From NCBI GenBank assembly GCA_032718565.1, contig JAVGVS010000314.1, positions 447,599 through 511,598 of the forward strand: DNA of 64,000 nucleotides, read 5' to 3'. Made by a program: the position numbers and the translations under genes. The notes under the pieces were generated by a model that worked only from the letters and a program-made list of their open reading frames with translations, was not told the origin of the DNA and searched no databases. Shown here one piece after another: positions 54,661 to 64,000 of this stretch (the stretch's first letter is position 1; every line of letters starts with the position of its first letter). The DNA comes from Distichodus sexfasciatus (taxonomy: Eukaryota > Chordata > Actinopteri > Characiformes > Distichodontidae).

Positions 54661-55185
54661 GTAAATGAGTTTCATTATTTTTTTTTAGACATTTCAAAAC
54701 CACATTTGTATTTGCATTAACTAATTACTGAGAAACTGTGATATAACGTGATATAATATCTTAATGTAATGTTTTCATACTTTCAAAATCTCATACCGGT
54801 CAGTGGTTAGCTTGTGGCTAATTTGCCATGAACTCTGTGGCATTGCTATAGCAATGGAAGTCGGGTAGAGAGGTTGGCATTTCTCTCTTTCTCTCGTTTG
54901 TTTTCTCCCCTCAGGACCGGACTGTGCTGTGTGTCGTGCCCGAGCAGATGTGTTATTTAGTCATGCCATGTCGCGCCAGAAGCCGAGCGAGGAAAACACC
55001 AGCGCCAGCTCTACTGCCCGCCGACACACTCGTCACGGCAACATTAAACCCGGAGAGGGCAAAATAAGGGCGGCTGCAATGTAGAGGGATTAAACCGGGG
55101 GTCGACCGATTATCGGTGCCGATATTTAACATTGGTATCAAACGATTTTTTAATCGTTAAGACCCTAATTAAAGTCAAATTAAAT

Positions 55186-55260
55186 GAGTGATTATTTGTC
55201 ATTGTGCCAAAGTACCTCAGTGGTACCTTTTTAGGTCCGGGACGTGAACTAGTGACCTTC
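55186..55260 (-). mobile_element. SINE-A, internally deleted
   Basis: Tail TGATTATTTGTCATTGTG runs directly into AAGTACCTCAGTGGTACCTT and TAGGTCCGGGACGTGAAC. The middle of the element is missing. Confidence 0.7.
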
Positions 55261-56029
55261 CACCTCCCAAACACAACATTTTCACATGAGCACAGCACAT
55301 TTATTGTGTGAGCACATGTCATGAGAGCACGAGACATAAAGAGATTACATGTTTTTTTTGCAGATCAAATGCCTTTCAAATGTCGGGAACAAAGTTTTTA
55401 TGTTTACTTATTTATTCAATAATTTGTTTGTTTACTTGTTTTGTAAAAAATGACCATTATGAAAACTTCTCATAATTTTAGATTTGAATTCAGTTTCTCA
55501 CTGAAATACTTATTATTCGAAAATCAATTCTCATTTATCGCTTCAAAATATCATAATAAACCAATATTGGTATTGAGTCCAAAAAAATCATATCAGTCAA
55601 TCCCTAATTTAAAGTGTACGTTTGTGAGTTCTACAGAGAGCCCGTCTGCATGACAAAGCTTCCATTATTTTACTCCCTTCTTGATAGAAAGAGAGCTGTC
55701 AAACGAAGAAGACGATGAGAAATGAGAGCGAGGAACGAAAATAAAAAAGCTCAAGCGCTCGAAGCTAATGAAACTTCTAAATTTGTCACGATATTACGCC
55801 TCCGCCGTCCTTAACTCTCTTTTAATTAAAAGCCAGTCGGATTCCTGGCGACGACGCACGCTGCAAATGCCACCAAATGGGGAGATACAGGGAGGAGGAG
55901 TTAAAGTCGGAAATGATATTGCTTTTCTTAAATTAAAGATTTGAATGTAGGAAAAAGAGACAAATTGCTTGGAACAGAGCAGACTTTTCCTAAATAAAAG
56001 CTAGGAGATTAAATCTAAAGTTTCATCAC

Positions 56030-56625
56030 GATACGATATTATATCGATTTAATAGATAACGATTCAACGTTTGCCGATTAGAAGTGTGAACCTTCATTGG
56101 TCTCACAATTCAGTTACAATTATTAGGTCAATGATTCGATTTGATGTGATATCTCGATTCATCACGATGCATGTGATCAATTTTTCTACATTACTTCACA
56201 TTGCACACTGACTGGGCAGCCATAGATGCTACCGGGATGTTCTTTTTAACTAGAATTTTTTACTTTGTAGCCAGAAAATCACCAAGCAATGTCTTTACGA
56301 TATAATCCAGGGGTTTTAAACTGCTCTGTCCCAGCTACCACCACTCAGATTAAGCAGTGTGAGTGTGGGGGGAGTATTTTTTTTGTATGACTTTTTAGAT
56401 ATTTGCATTAAATTCCTTATTCATAAAGACGCCCAAATCATCTGGAAATGTTTGGAAAATAAATAAAATGAATAATTTAAAAAAAGTGATTTCACTAGTG
56501 AAAGTGGACCCATACAAGTGGACAAACTACCTGCAATGCCGCCACAGACCACAGCCTCTGTTATAATCGATTATCATCTGCCACTGCATCGATGCAGAAT
56601 CATCCAAATTCACGATTCATCGATT
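56030..56625 (+). repeat. Interspersed repeat F, second copy with hAT insertion
   Basis: Same host sequence as 50,386-50,890, longer to the left (GATTAGAAGTGTGAACCTTC). Confidence 0.7.
56308..56560. mobile_element. hAT-like MITE, 253 bp
   Basis: Begins CAGGGGTTTTAAACTG, ends ACCACAGCCTCTG. Same flanks (ATATAATC, TTATAATC) and interior as 50,569-50,836, so both host copies descend from one inserted parent. The right end has a small deletion. Confidence 0.85.
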
Positions 56626-58689
56626 ATGCGATTAATCTCAACACCCGGATATCATAAAGCCTGCTATGATTTTGATTCAGTTCAATTCAGGAGATATTAA
56701 TTGATGTGATTACACACCATCACTTCCATTGATATTAAATCACAAAAAGCAACTAAAATATAATTTCTGAGCTCAATCAAAGAATTAAATTGTTTTTTAA
56801 AAGCTAAAAGCAAGTTGACAAAAAGCTAAAAGCTAAAAGAAAGTTGACAACACTTAATACCCCCAATAATAACCCCCAATAACCCCCCCAAAATAATGTG
56901 GCCCTCGGAGAAAGATTATTGGGGACCACTGGTCTAAAGTAACTTAAAAAATGAAATGTTTTTACGTGAGCACGCAGAATTATTTCCAGTTTTCACATAT
57001 CAACTGGTATTTCATCGACTTTAAAAATTTGGCTGCTGGGAGCTCGATGGTTTTACGAAGCCTTTTCTACATTATCTCATGCGCACACAAAATTATTTCT
57101 GGTATTCACATATCGACATTTAACACGTTGACCTGCATGAGTGAATTAACCGGAACCGCTTTTTGAAAAATAAGCAAATGCGTTTTCTCTACACAGGTCA
57201 GCGAGGAAGGCCATCTCATTTATCTGAGCAAAGTTGACTCGTCGTCGTCTGCGGCTAGAAATTTTCTGAGGTAAACATTCAAAAACTCATTATCTGCAGA
57301 AAGGAGAGAGTGTGTGGAAAATCCGACCTCCCGGTGTGGAGGGTTAATGAAATCCTAATTAAACTCATTAGCCTCAACCAAACACCTGCCTTTAAAACAA
57401 CAGTCAAACAAAGACACACGTGCCAGAAATGCCATTAATACGCGCTAATCCCCCGTCCCCGCCTTTGTGATTTCGGTCGTTAGGTTCACCACGTGAAATC
57501 CCAATATTAACTCGGTCAACATCGGCTCCAAGAGCCGGACCGTAATTAGAAGAGCAAACGTGGGCGGCCGTGACATGACTCCTGATGGGGAGATGCTCAT
57601 GAACGAAAACATGTTCAAAAATTAAAAATACATTTAAATATAACCACAATCGGCAACATGGGGGTCCAAGCAAAAGTTGCAAAAAGCAGCACAAACGCAG
57701 GTGGCTTGAGTTAAAGAAGCAGCTAAAAAATGGAATTGTCTCTTTTTCTGCTTGTTGGAGAGAATCAGAGAGTAAACACAGGCTTTCATGACCTGCGTTT
57801 GGTCTGCTGCACGTTCGCTTAATCTCTATGTCGATCACGAGTTGTTTTTCCTCAAGATTTTGAGAAAACAAATGAATAAAAAATTTAAAATCAAACAAAA
57901 ATCCAAACCCAAAAAATACAAAAAGAGCAATTTTTCTGATATTTGTTTCCAAAACCCAAAACCAAAAAAACCCAACCAATCTGTAGTTTTTGCCATATAT
58001 TTCACATTTTTGAAAGTTTGTTTTCTGTTTGTTTTTTTGACGAGTGTCGAATGGGAAATTGGAAAAGCCTCCAGCCACCGGTCAATGGCGTACGATGAGT
58101 TGGCGACTCCTGACATACAAATCTGCATAAATAAATGAGTCAAACCTATGGATGGCAGCGTAACAAGAAGCATAAAGCCATCCATGTTACTCCATCAGAA
58201 TCCCCAAAAAAACAAAACAACGAATGACACGACTTCCTGTTCCTGTCGCGCACCTGAAGCTAATGCATTTCCTGTAGCATACTGTGACGTTTGAAAACAT
58301 AAAAGAACATAAGTTTTCCTCTCTTTACATGAAGACGTGAAAACAGCGTTTTCCTAAATCTCCACTTTGGCCAGAGGTTTCAGAAATATTGGCTTTCAGC
58401 GAATTAAACCCATGGATATATCATCGTTTTCCCAGACACCCGGCTATGTGTAAACAGGGTCTGAGCTTGGTGTTGTGTGCAGTATTATTTTTGTTTGGAC
58501 TTTTGTGAATTAAAGAGAGTAACGTTTCAGCCAACGCCTGCATCTGCGTCCTCTCTCATAAAGCGCTACCCTGACAACGTGACAGACATGAAACCGCTGA
58601 GAGAAAACCTTTGACCTTGATTTTTTTATTTTAACCAGCGTTCAGCAGTTTAGAGATTCCGGATATCAACAGCAGCTTTTTAATTAATC

Positions 58690-60310
58690 TGACATGTCCC
58701 AACTCGGCACTTTGAGGCCAGAACTCAACACCAATAATATTGATAATTCAACCTCCGAGAGTTTAATGAAAAATCAAGACTGCAGAACTCAGGAGCATTC
58801 GGATTCGGAAGAGGAGTGGTGATCAATCCGGTTTAAGTTTTTACCACTGGGATGCGATTTGGAAGTTTGAGGGATTTTATGAAAAAAGCAAAATGGAATA
58901 TGCCTCGGAGATCTGCTTTAGGGAACTTGGGAGGAAATGTGAGAGTTTACTGAAAAATCGAGACAGCTAAACTTGGTAGCAGTCCAACTCAGATTCGGAA
59001 GAGGAGTGCTGATCAATCTGGTTAAAGTTTTTACCACCGGGACGTGGTTCAGAAGTCTGGGGGATTTCCCAGGAAAGAAACAACATGGAATATGACTACG
59101 TTTTCTCTTTTTCCATGATTTCATTTCAGTGAGAAACAGAAAACCAGACAATGACTCATTATTTTTTATTTTGATTTTAGAAACGAATATGAAAAAATTG
59201 TTTCTTTTTAGAACTCAAGGCCAATAATATTGATAATTTAGCCTCGGAAAACTGCTTTTGGGAATATGGGTGGAAATGTGAGAGTTTACTGAAAAATTGA
59301 GAACGTGGAACTCGGTAGCGGTCCGATAAAGATTCAGAACAATGTGGCGTTCAATCTGTTATCACCTCTGGAATGCAGTTTGGAAGTCCAAGTGATTTTC
59401 CAATTAAAAAATGGAATGTTATGACAAGTTTCTTGTTACTTCAATTTTGAAAAATTTGAAGGGAAATCGGAAAATGACTTTATTCACTTTTTCATTCTGG
59501 TTTTGCCCGATGGATTTTCCACACAAAAACTGTTTGAAATAGCGTTTCTATGAAAAATGGAAAATTGGAAAAAGACAAAACAAAAACATCCTGATTTGGA
59601 TTTGGTGGTAATCAATCTGAGTGAAGTTTTTACCACCGGAACACAGTTTGGAAGTCTGAGTGATTTTCCAAAAAATAAAACAAAACAAAACGAAAATGAG
59701 GACGTTTCTGTTTTAACCCCCATTCGTTCATTTGAGTGGAAAATTACTCCTTACTCATTTTTTCATTTTGGCTTGGGAAGTTTATATGGAAAAATCTTAA
59801 TGCCAAAAAATATTGATAATTTAATCTCGGAGATTTAGTTCTGCAAATTTGGATAAATGTGTGGGAGTTTAACGAAACATTTAGGAATTCAGGAGTGTTC
59901 TGACTCGGATTCAGAAGACTGGAATGAATGCTTTGCTTTAAGTGTTTACCACTGGGATGCAATTTGGAAGTCTGAGGGATTAAAAAAAAACAAAAAACAC
60001 CTAAATGGAATCCTGCCTTTCCATTTTTTTTTTTTTTGTAAACAAATATGGAAATAACATGTTACCTAAAGGAACTCATCGCCAATAATATTGATAATCA
60101 TTATTCATTTTTTCATTTTGGTTTTGGAAAAAACAATTTTTATAGAACTCAACACCAACAATATTAATCATTCAGACTGAGAGAGCTGCTTTTGGGAATT
60201 CAGACATAAATGTAAGCTTAAAATGAAAAATCAGTTCTAATTGGGATTCAGAAGAGGAGTGGACATCGATCTGGTTTTTACTGCCATGTTGGAATTCACA
60301 CTTAGGATGC
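58690..60310. repeat. Strongly diverged tandem repeat, unit about 190-340 bp
   Basis: The motif GATTCGGAAGAGGAGTGNTG, then ATCAATCTGGTT, then AAAGTTTTTACCACYGGGAY recurs at about 58,800, 58,993, 59,333, 59,593, 59,908 and 60,246. CCAATAATATTGATAATT and GAGAGTTTACTGAAAAAT alternate with it. Confidence 0.8.
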
Positions 60311-60339
60311 CTGAGGGATTTTCAGAAATTCCGGATTTG

Positions 60340-60450
60340 GTTGGTCCCCGCCTCGCGCCCGTAAGTTCCCGGGATAGGCCCCGGTCTCCCCGCAACCCCA
60401 GTTGGGATAAAGTGGTTCGAAAACTGAATGACTGAACGAATGAATGAATG
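60340..60450 (+). mobile_element. SINE-B 3' end
   Basis: TTGGTCCCCGCCTCGCGCCC, GTAAGTTCCCGGGATAGGCC, CCCAGTTGGGATAAAGTGGT and a GAATGAATGAATG tail ending about 14 bp from the donor of the PSI2 exon. Confidence 0.85.
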
Positions 60451-60464
60451 GGATCAGGGCTAAC

Positions 60465-60579
60465 CTCGGGATGCTTGACTCGGCCTTCTTGGAAAGAGCA
60501 GCTTCGTGGGTCGTGAGTGCAGGTGTGACGATATTTGCACCAGTGGCATCGGTACGGACTTCCAACACAGGAAAGACAG
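60465..60579 (-). CDS. plxna4: plxna4 exon: PSI2 domain
   Basis: 115 bp; completes a serine codon (TC|C) and ends in phase 0 (GAG then GTTAGC). 38 residues: CLSCVGSPYRCHWCKYRHTC, THDPRSCSFQEGRVKHPE. Cysteines at 1, 4, 11, 14, 20 and 27 and RCHWCKYRxxCTHDP are the PSI2 pattern of class A plexins, extracellular. Acceptor TCTCAG. Continues as HPE|ECPQLLP. Confidence 0.96.
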
Positions 60580-60696
60580 CTGAGAAGGAGAAAACGAGGA
60601 AGTATTAAAGGGAGCTCTGTAACGTTGCTCATAACGCTGGGAGATGTTGACGGATTTATGTTACGTTCTAAAATAAACTTAATTAAGAGATATTGG

Positions 60697-60738
60697 CAGT
60701 TGGTGGTGCAATGGTAGGGCATTCGCCCCGTGATCAGT
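60697..60738 (+). mobile_element. SINE-A head fragment
   Basis: GCAGTTGGTGGTGCAATGGT, AGGGCATTCGCCCCGTGATC; it stops where the inverted-repeat segment begins. Confidence 0.75.
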
Positions 60739-60893
60739 AGTGTCCAGTTCCGATCCTGAAGCATCAGTGTCCTGAAGTTTTTCCACCAAACTTGAGTTCA
60801 GAACATTGACGTCTAGTCTCAGGCAGAACTGACGCACCAGGTATGATGGAAACCCTCCAGGATACTGACGCTCCAGGACTGGAACTGGACACT
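60738..60893. mobile_element. Short inverted-repeat element
   Basis: Arms AGTGTCCAGTTCCGATCCTG..AGTGTCCTG and the reversed right end with CAGTATCCTGGAGGGTTTCC. Related in wording to the element at 28,964 (GATCCTGGAGG, GTGTCCTGGAGGTTTTCC). Confidence 0.7.
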
Positions 60894-60938
60894 CCTGGAC
60901 TGAAGGCATTAAAGAGCTTAAACAGCAACAATACTCAC

Positions 60939-61038
60939 GATCTGTGGACGCTGCAGTTGTAAAAGACGAAGCTGGTGTTAGCGAAGGCTAATCCCGTCTC
61001 CTTGGACTTGAGGTAGAGCTGAACAATTTGGTGATCGC
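60939..61038 (-). CDS. plxna4: plxna4 exon: segment before PSI2
   Basis: 100 bp; completes a glycine-type codon with GC and ends with TC of a split serine. 32 residues: DHQIVQLYLKSKETGLAFAN, TSFVFYNCSVHR. VQLYLKSKETG and TSFVFYNCSV are the family signature just before PSI2, with cysteine 28 conserved and NCS a sequon. Acceptor TTTTCCAG, donor ATC then GTGAGT. It is the most 5' exon in the window. Confidence 0.95.
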
Positions 61039-61169
61039 CTGGAAAACAGACACAAAATATCTGTACGTTAGGAGACCGCTCCTAAATATGGCTCCAAAAT
61101 CCAGTCCGGCTTTATCGTTACGCCTGCTCAAATGAGGACGTGAACCTATGACAATCTCAGATATTAGTG

Positions 61170-61385
61170 AATCTGAGTGATTACTAGTCATTGTGAACAC
61201 ATCACGGTACAGCACACAGTGCACCAAATGTGACCTCTGCATTTGACCCATGCATGAAGGAGCAGTGCTTGGGGACGGTACCTTGCTCATGAGTTCCTCA
61301 GTGGTACCTTTACCAGTCTGGGATTTGAACCAGTGAACTTCCGATGACGAGGTCAACTCACTAAACGTTATGCTAACAACTGCCC
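61170..61385 (-). mobile_element. SINE-A copy
   Basis: From GTCATTGTGAACACATCACG to AACGTTATGCTAACAACTGC. It has the tail, GTGACCTCTGCATTTGACCC, GGTACCTTGCTCATGAGTTC and reversed B-box region CCAGTCTGGGATTTGAACC. A short deletion removes the GGGCAGCT part. Confidence 0.85.
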
Positions 61386-61621
61386 TTTTCAATTGTTGGA
61401 GCAAATCTCTGTTCAAGACTTTGATTTGACAAATAAGATAAAATCTATATTTTATAACATCAAGTCCCAATAAGGATTGAGTGATGTTTTGGAGGTAGAG
61501 AGTGATTCGATTTTAAACGTACACTCAAATGTGTAAGTTCTGTTCATTTCGCAGTTCGGATTTATACATTTTGATAAATATGACCAAAAAATCTTGGTCG
61601 AGGTGAATGTCCTCCAACTTA

Positions 61622-61750
61622 GGGGTGCGTTTCCCAAAAGCATTGCTGCTAACATACTACTAACTCCGTTAACAACACTACATTAGGTGCTAATGTACAC
61701 TATGTTAGTTGCTGACGTAGTTAGCAACTATGCTTTTGGGAACGCACCCC
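61622..61750. mobile_element. 129-bp MITE with long inverted ends
   Basis: GGGGTGCGTTTCCCAAAAGC and, reversed, GGGGTGCGTTCCCAAAAGCA. The interior GTACACTATGTTAGTTGCT is the reverse of the minisatellite unit at 50,905-51,035. Confidence 0.85.
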
Positions 61751-61811
61751 AGGATAAGAGTGTCACTCATTTTAGTTAGCTACTCCCCAGCTCTGGTCGA
61801 ACATGGAAGGC

Positions 61812-61858
61812 GATAATGATGATGATGACGATGATGATGATGATGATGATGATGATGA
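61812..61858. repeat. (GAT)n microsatellite
   Basis: About 15 GAT units with one GAC interruption; intronic, so the poly-histidine frame on the other strand is not coding. Confidence 0.95.
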
Positions 61859-62654
61859 AGACTTTTCTTATGGAAAATCTCATCACTAAAAGCTGTGAAA
61901 GCATAGAAGCCCTTCACTACACCTTTAATTGCGTCGGAGCTCAGGTATAGCAACACACAAGCGCATACGAACACACACTTTCATCTCCGCACTCGTCCAC
62001 CTGAAAGTCTTTCAGAGTTGCCTTTGTAAAGGGAGATTAGGGCGAGAGCGAGTGGAACCTGGACAAGTTGATGAATACGAGGCACAAAAGGATTTCTTTC
62101 TCCGTCCTTTTGTCGCAGCTAATGAAGGAGTTCATGTTTAATTCAACGCGCCGGACGCTGCCTCCCCTCTCGGAGGAAGAACGCACGCCTTCTCTTTGTC
62201 ACCTTCTCTAGTTCTTTTCCTCTCTCCTCCGTTCTCTCCCACGTCTCCTTCTTTTCCACTTTTATAACTCTCTCCATCCTCTTTCTCATCTTTCTCTCTC
62301 TCTCATTCTCTTTCTTTCGCTCTCTTCGTCTCTCGCGACTGTTTTTTTTTTTATCTCCGTCTCCTCCACAAAGAGGGGGATCGTTCATCAATCAGACCAG
62401 AGTATAGCTGACAATGAATCTGTCCTAATTACTTCACCTAAATGTTACCTTGATGGCTGGTATCTCTGGAGTCTGGGTATGTGTGTGTGTGTGTGTCTTC
62501 CTAATGAGTCACACAGGACACATATGGTTACCATGACGCTGAGAAGAAAAAGAAGAAGATGAGAGGAAGAGGTGGGATGAGGGATCAAGCTAATAAACCA
62601 CCTTCTTTTTCTTCTTGTCTTATTATTGTCTTCCCTGTGTGTGTGTGTTTTCAT

Positions 62655-62850
62655 GTCCCCAAAAAGTTTGAATTTTCTCCCTTTTTATGAGTTGTGAGGA
62701 CATTTTATGGTTTATGGGAACCAGCCCCTGTAAGGAAAAATGATTGTATTAAAATTTCCATGTTTTAACGGCAGAATTAAAAGAGGAACAAGATTTGGAA
62801 CATTATAGGAATCAATAGAAGGACCTCGCAAAGATAGTAATACAAGTGTG
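62655..62850 (-). repeat. Interspersed repeat C, diverged reverse copy
   Basis: TTGTGAGGACATTTTATGG, GACCTCGCAAAGATAGTAAT and ACAAGTGTGTGTGTG match the reversed start of repeat C next to its CA microsatellite. Confidence 0.6.
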
Positions 62851-63496
62851 TGTGTGTCTGTGTGTGTTAGACCAGTGGCTAAACCGGGGCTTTTTGAGAC
62901 TGCCGGACCCCAGTGAGTCCTGTAATTTCGTGGTGGTCCGAGCCAGCCTTCCTCTATCTCCAGGGAGAATGATAGCTGTCATTATTCACCCGCTCCTTCT
63001 CCTTTTAAACTGGTCTAGCCGTCGTCTCCCTCGGCAACGGGCTCTGGCCTCCTGAAATCTGCTTTCCATCACAGCTCTAACTCTGTCTCACTTAAAGGGA
63101 TGAGAGCCCACTTCAGGATTTGAGTAAATCTGGACCTTCAATACAAACCCTGCACCTTTAAACTAGGGGGTGTAACAATACATCGATACATCAATCAAGC
63201 CTTAAGCTTTTACATTTACGGCATTTTATCCAGAATGACTTCAGTTTCCTAATTTCAGGGACAGTCTCCCTGCAGCAATTTGGGGTAAGGGTTTTGGTCA
63301 GGAACCCAATGATGGTAACTAATATATGACGTTGATCCTTTCTATTGGGATTTGACTGGGCGTGGTGGTATTAAAACGGGTGTGAAATCTCAAATGTTCA
63401 AGTATTCCTGATCTTTCCGGTCTTTTGGAGTTTGGAGTTTTGAGACAGTCTTAAAAAAAGCCCCGGTTTATGGAGACCTAACAAAAACTATATATA

Positions 63497-63606
63497 TACA
63501 CTACCAGTAAAAAGTTTGGACACACCTTCCCATTCAATGTTTTTTTCTTTATTTTCATTACTATTTACATTGTAGATTCTTACTAAAGGCATCAAAACTA
63601 TGAATG
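63497..63606 (+). mobile_element. Tc1-like terminal repeat, single end
   Basis: TACACTACCAGTAAAAAGTT, TGGACACACCTTCCCATTCA, TTTTTTTCTTTATTTTCATT and AAAGGCATCAAAACTATGAA are the well-known fish Tc1 terminal sequence (memory). No partner end or transposase before the window edge. Confidence 0.85.
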
Positions 63607-63961
63607 AACTGTGTAAGGGCCGTGAGCGCGCAAACACACTGCGTGCGAGTGTGTACAGCTGAAAAGTGATCCTGCATAATCAATATTCTAATAAGTTGGT
63701 GATGTACACCCACCTCCTGCTTGCAATTTAGTTCTCATGGACCTGCTTTTGTCTCAAATATTTGCGTTAGATTAACAGAAATCCGTCACAGCTAGAGTCC
63801 AATGGTTGGGAATCTGGCGTAGCGACGGAGAACTTTAATCCCTGAGAATGCATGCACAATGACCACGTTTTAAAAATGATAGTTTAATGTTGGGTGTACC
63901 GAACTGAAAAGGACGTACCGAATGGTTCGTTAAAAAACCGAAAACCGTTGCATCCCTAAAA

Positions 63962-64000
63962 CATATATATATATATATATATACATACATACATACATAC
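63962..64000. repeat. TA / TACA microsatellite
   Basis: (AT)n followed by (ACAT)n, cut by the window edge. Confidence 0.9.

Larger units (their letters stand above)
43365..60464. other. 17-kb intron of plxna4
   Basis: No exon found. Holds SINE-A clusters (44,028-44,660; 48,130-48,290; 55,186-55,260), repeat D copy 2 (45,600-46,060), a SINE-B with hairpin (49,091-49,360), repeat F with hAT insertions (50,386-50,890; 56,030-56,625), a minisatellite (50,905-51,035), a pyrimidine tract (52,365-53,395), tandem repeats (53,760-54,660; 58,690-60,310) and a SINE-B end (60,340-60,450). 44,840-45,240, 46,080-47,760, 51,330-52,280, 55,640-55,920 and 57,180-57,780 are unique sequence; 47,770-48,090 begins with TAGGGATGCACTGAAATGAA, a fragment of a common fish repeat. 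Confidence 0.85.
60580..60938. other. Intron of plxna4
   Basis: 359 bp. Contains a SINE-A head fragment (60,697-60,738) and a short inverted-repeat segment (60,738-60,893; AGTGTCCAGTTCCGATCCTG and, reversed, AGTGTCCAGTTCCAGTCCTG). Confidence 0.8.
11954..61038 (-). other. plxna4: plxna4, partial gene span (15 internal exons)
   Basis: This is a class A plexin, a single-pass cell-surface receptor for class 3/6 semaphorins in axon guidance, with a cytoplasmic GAP domain acting on Rap/R-Ras type GTPases (family knowledge). Fifteen exons on the minus strand have AG acceptors and GT donors, and their phases join correctly at every junction but one (41,367 to 32,554). They give about 800 residues in the family order: pre-PSI2 segment, PSI2, spacer, PSI3, four IPT domains, transmembrane helix, coiled juxtamembrane segment, start of GAP. 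Residues after the membrane (KSRESDLTLKRLQMQMDNL, TSDLDGAGIPFLDYRTYTM) fit plexin A4 better than the A1-A3 sequences I remember. The start codon, semaphorin domain and most of the GAP domain are outside the window. The alternative is a teleost duplicate of plxna4. Confidence 0.93.
61039..64000. other. Right-hand intron of plxna4, no exon seen
   Basis: Contents: SINE-A (61,170-61,385), MITE (61,622-61,750), (GAT)n (61,812-61,858), pyrimidine-rich 62,160-62,350, repeat C reversed (62,655-62,850), a diverged family E piece (about 63,210-63,310), a single Tc1-like end (63,497-63,606) and a TA/TACA run at the right edge. 61,870-62,150 and 62,860-63,180 show nothing specific. Confidence 0.8.

Noticed and set aside
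61780..61974. Poly-histidine protein on the minus strand
   Set aside because: Comes from a (GAT)n microsatellite in an intron.
61039..64000. Further 5' plxna4 exons
   Set aside because: No segment with plexin PSI1 or semaphorin-domain wording and splice sites was found.

Overview
The window is a stretch of vertebrate, almost certainly teleost fish, nuclear DNA that contains one recognisable gene: the middle part of a class A plexin on the minus strand. The best match to memory is plxna4 (plexin A4). Distinctive residues include SDLDGAGIPFLDYRTYTMRV after the membrane segment, the VPGYRQEQVEKGLKLF start of the GAP domain, and VLQSKLEYATDVLK. Fifteen exons can be placed with splice sites and codon phases. 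They run from 61,038 (most 5') down to 11,954 (most 3') and encode about 800 of the roughly 1,890 residues expected. The exons for the semaphorin domain and PSI1 lie beyond the right edge. The rest of the cytoplasmic GAP domain lies beyond the left edge.

Layout, reading the gene 5' to 3' (right to left): 61.0-60.5 kb, the end of the region before PSI2 and then PSI2; a 17-kb intron; 43.4-43.2 kb and 41.5-41.4 kb, the spacer between PSI2 and PSI3; 32.5 kb, PSI3; 27.3-24.3 kb, IPT1; 22.8-22.2 kb, IPT2; 21.0-17.5 kb, IPT3 and IPT4; 16.5-16.3 kb, the end of the ectodomain, transmembrane helix and juxtamembrane coil; 12.7 kb and 12.2-11.95 kb, juxtamembrane segment and first part of the Ras/Rap-GAP domain. 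Below 11.6 kb no exon is seen.

Everything else is intron filled with repeats. These include two tRNA-derived SINE families, several Tc1-like, hAT-like and foldback MITEs, a solo LTR with a clean 5-bp target duplication, Bkm-type TCTA/TCTG arrays, long purine/pyrimidine tracts, several minisatellites and a short interstitial telomeric array. No second gene, structural RNA gene or prokaryote-type feature is supported.

The observations most worth following are: (1) a tandem array of copies of the 3' end of the first GAP exon, two of them with intact splice donors; (2) a reading-phase mismatch between the exons at 41.4 kb and 32.5 kb, which predicts an immediate stop if taken literally; (3) recurrent head-to-head (inverted) SINE dimers; and (4) a minisatellite whose unit is also found inside a nearby type of MITE. 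The species cannot be named from the sequence. An otophysan fish (for example a catfish) is only a guess from the look of the SINEs.
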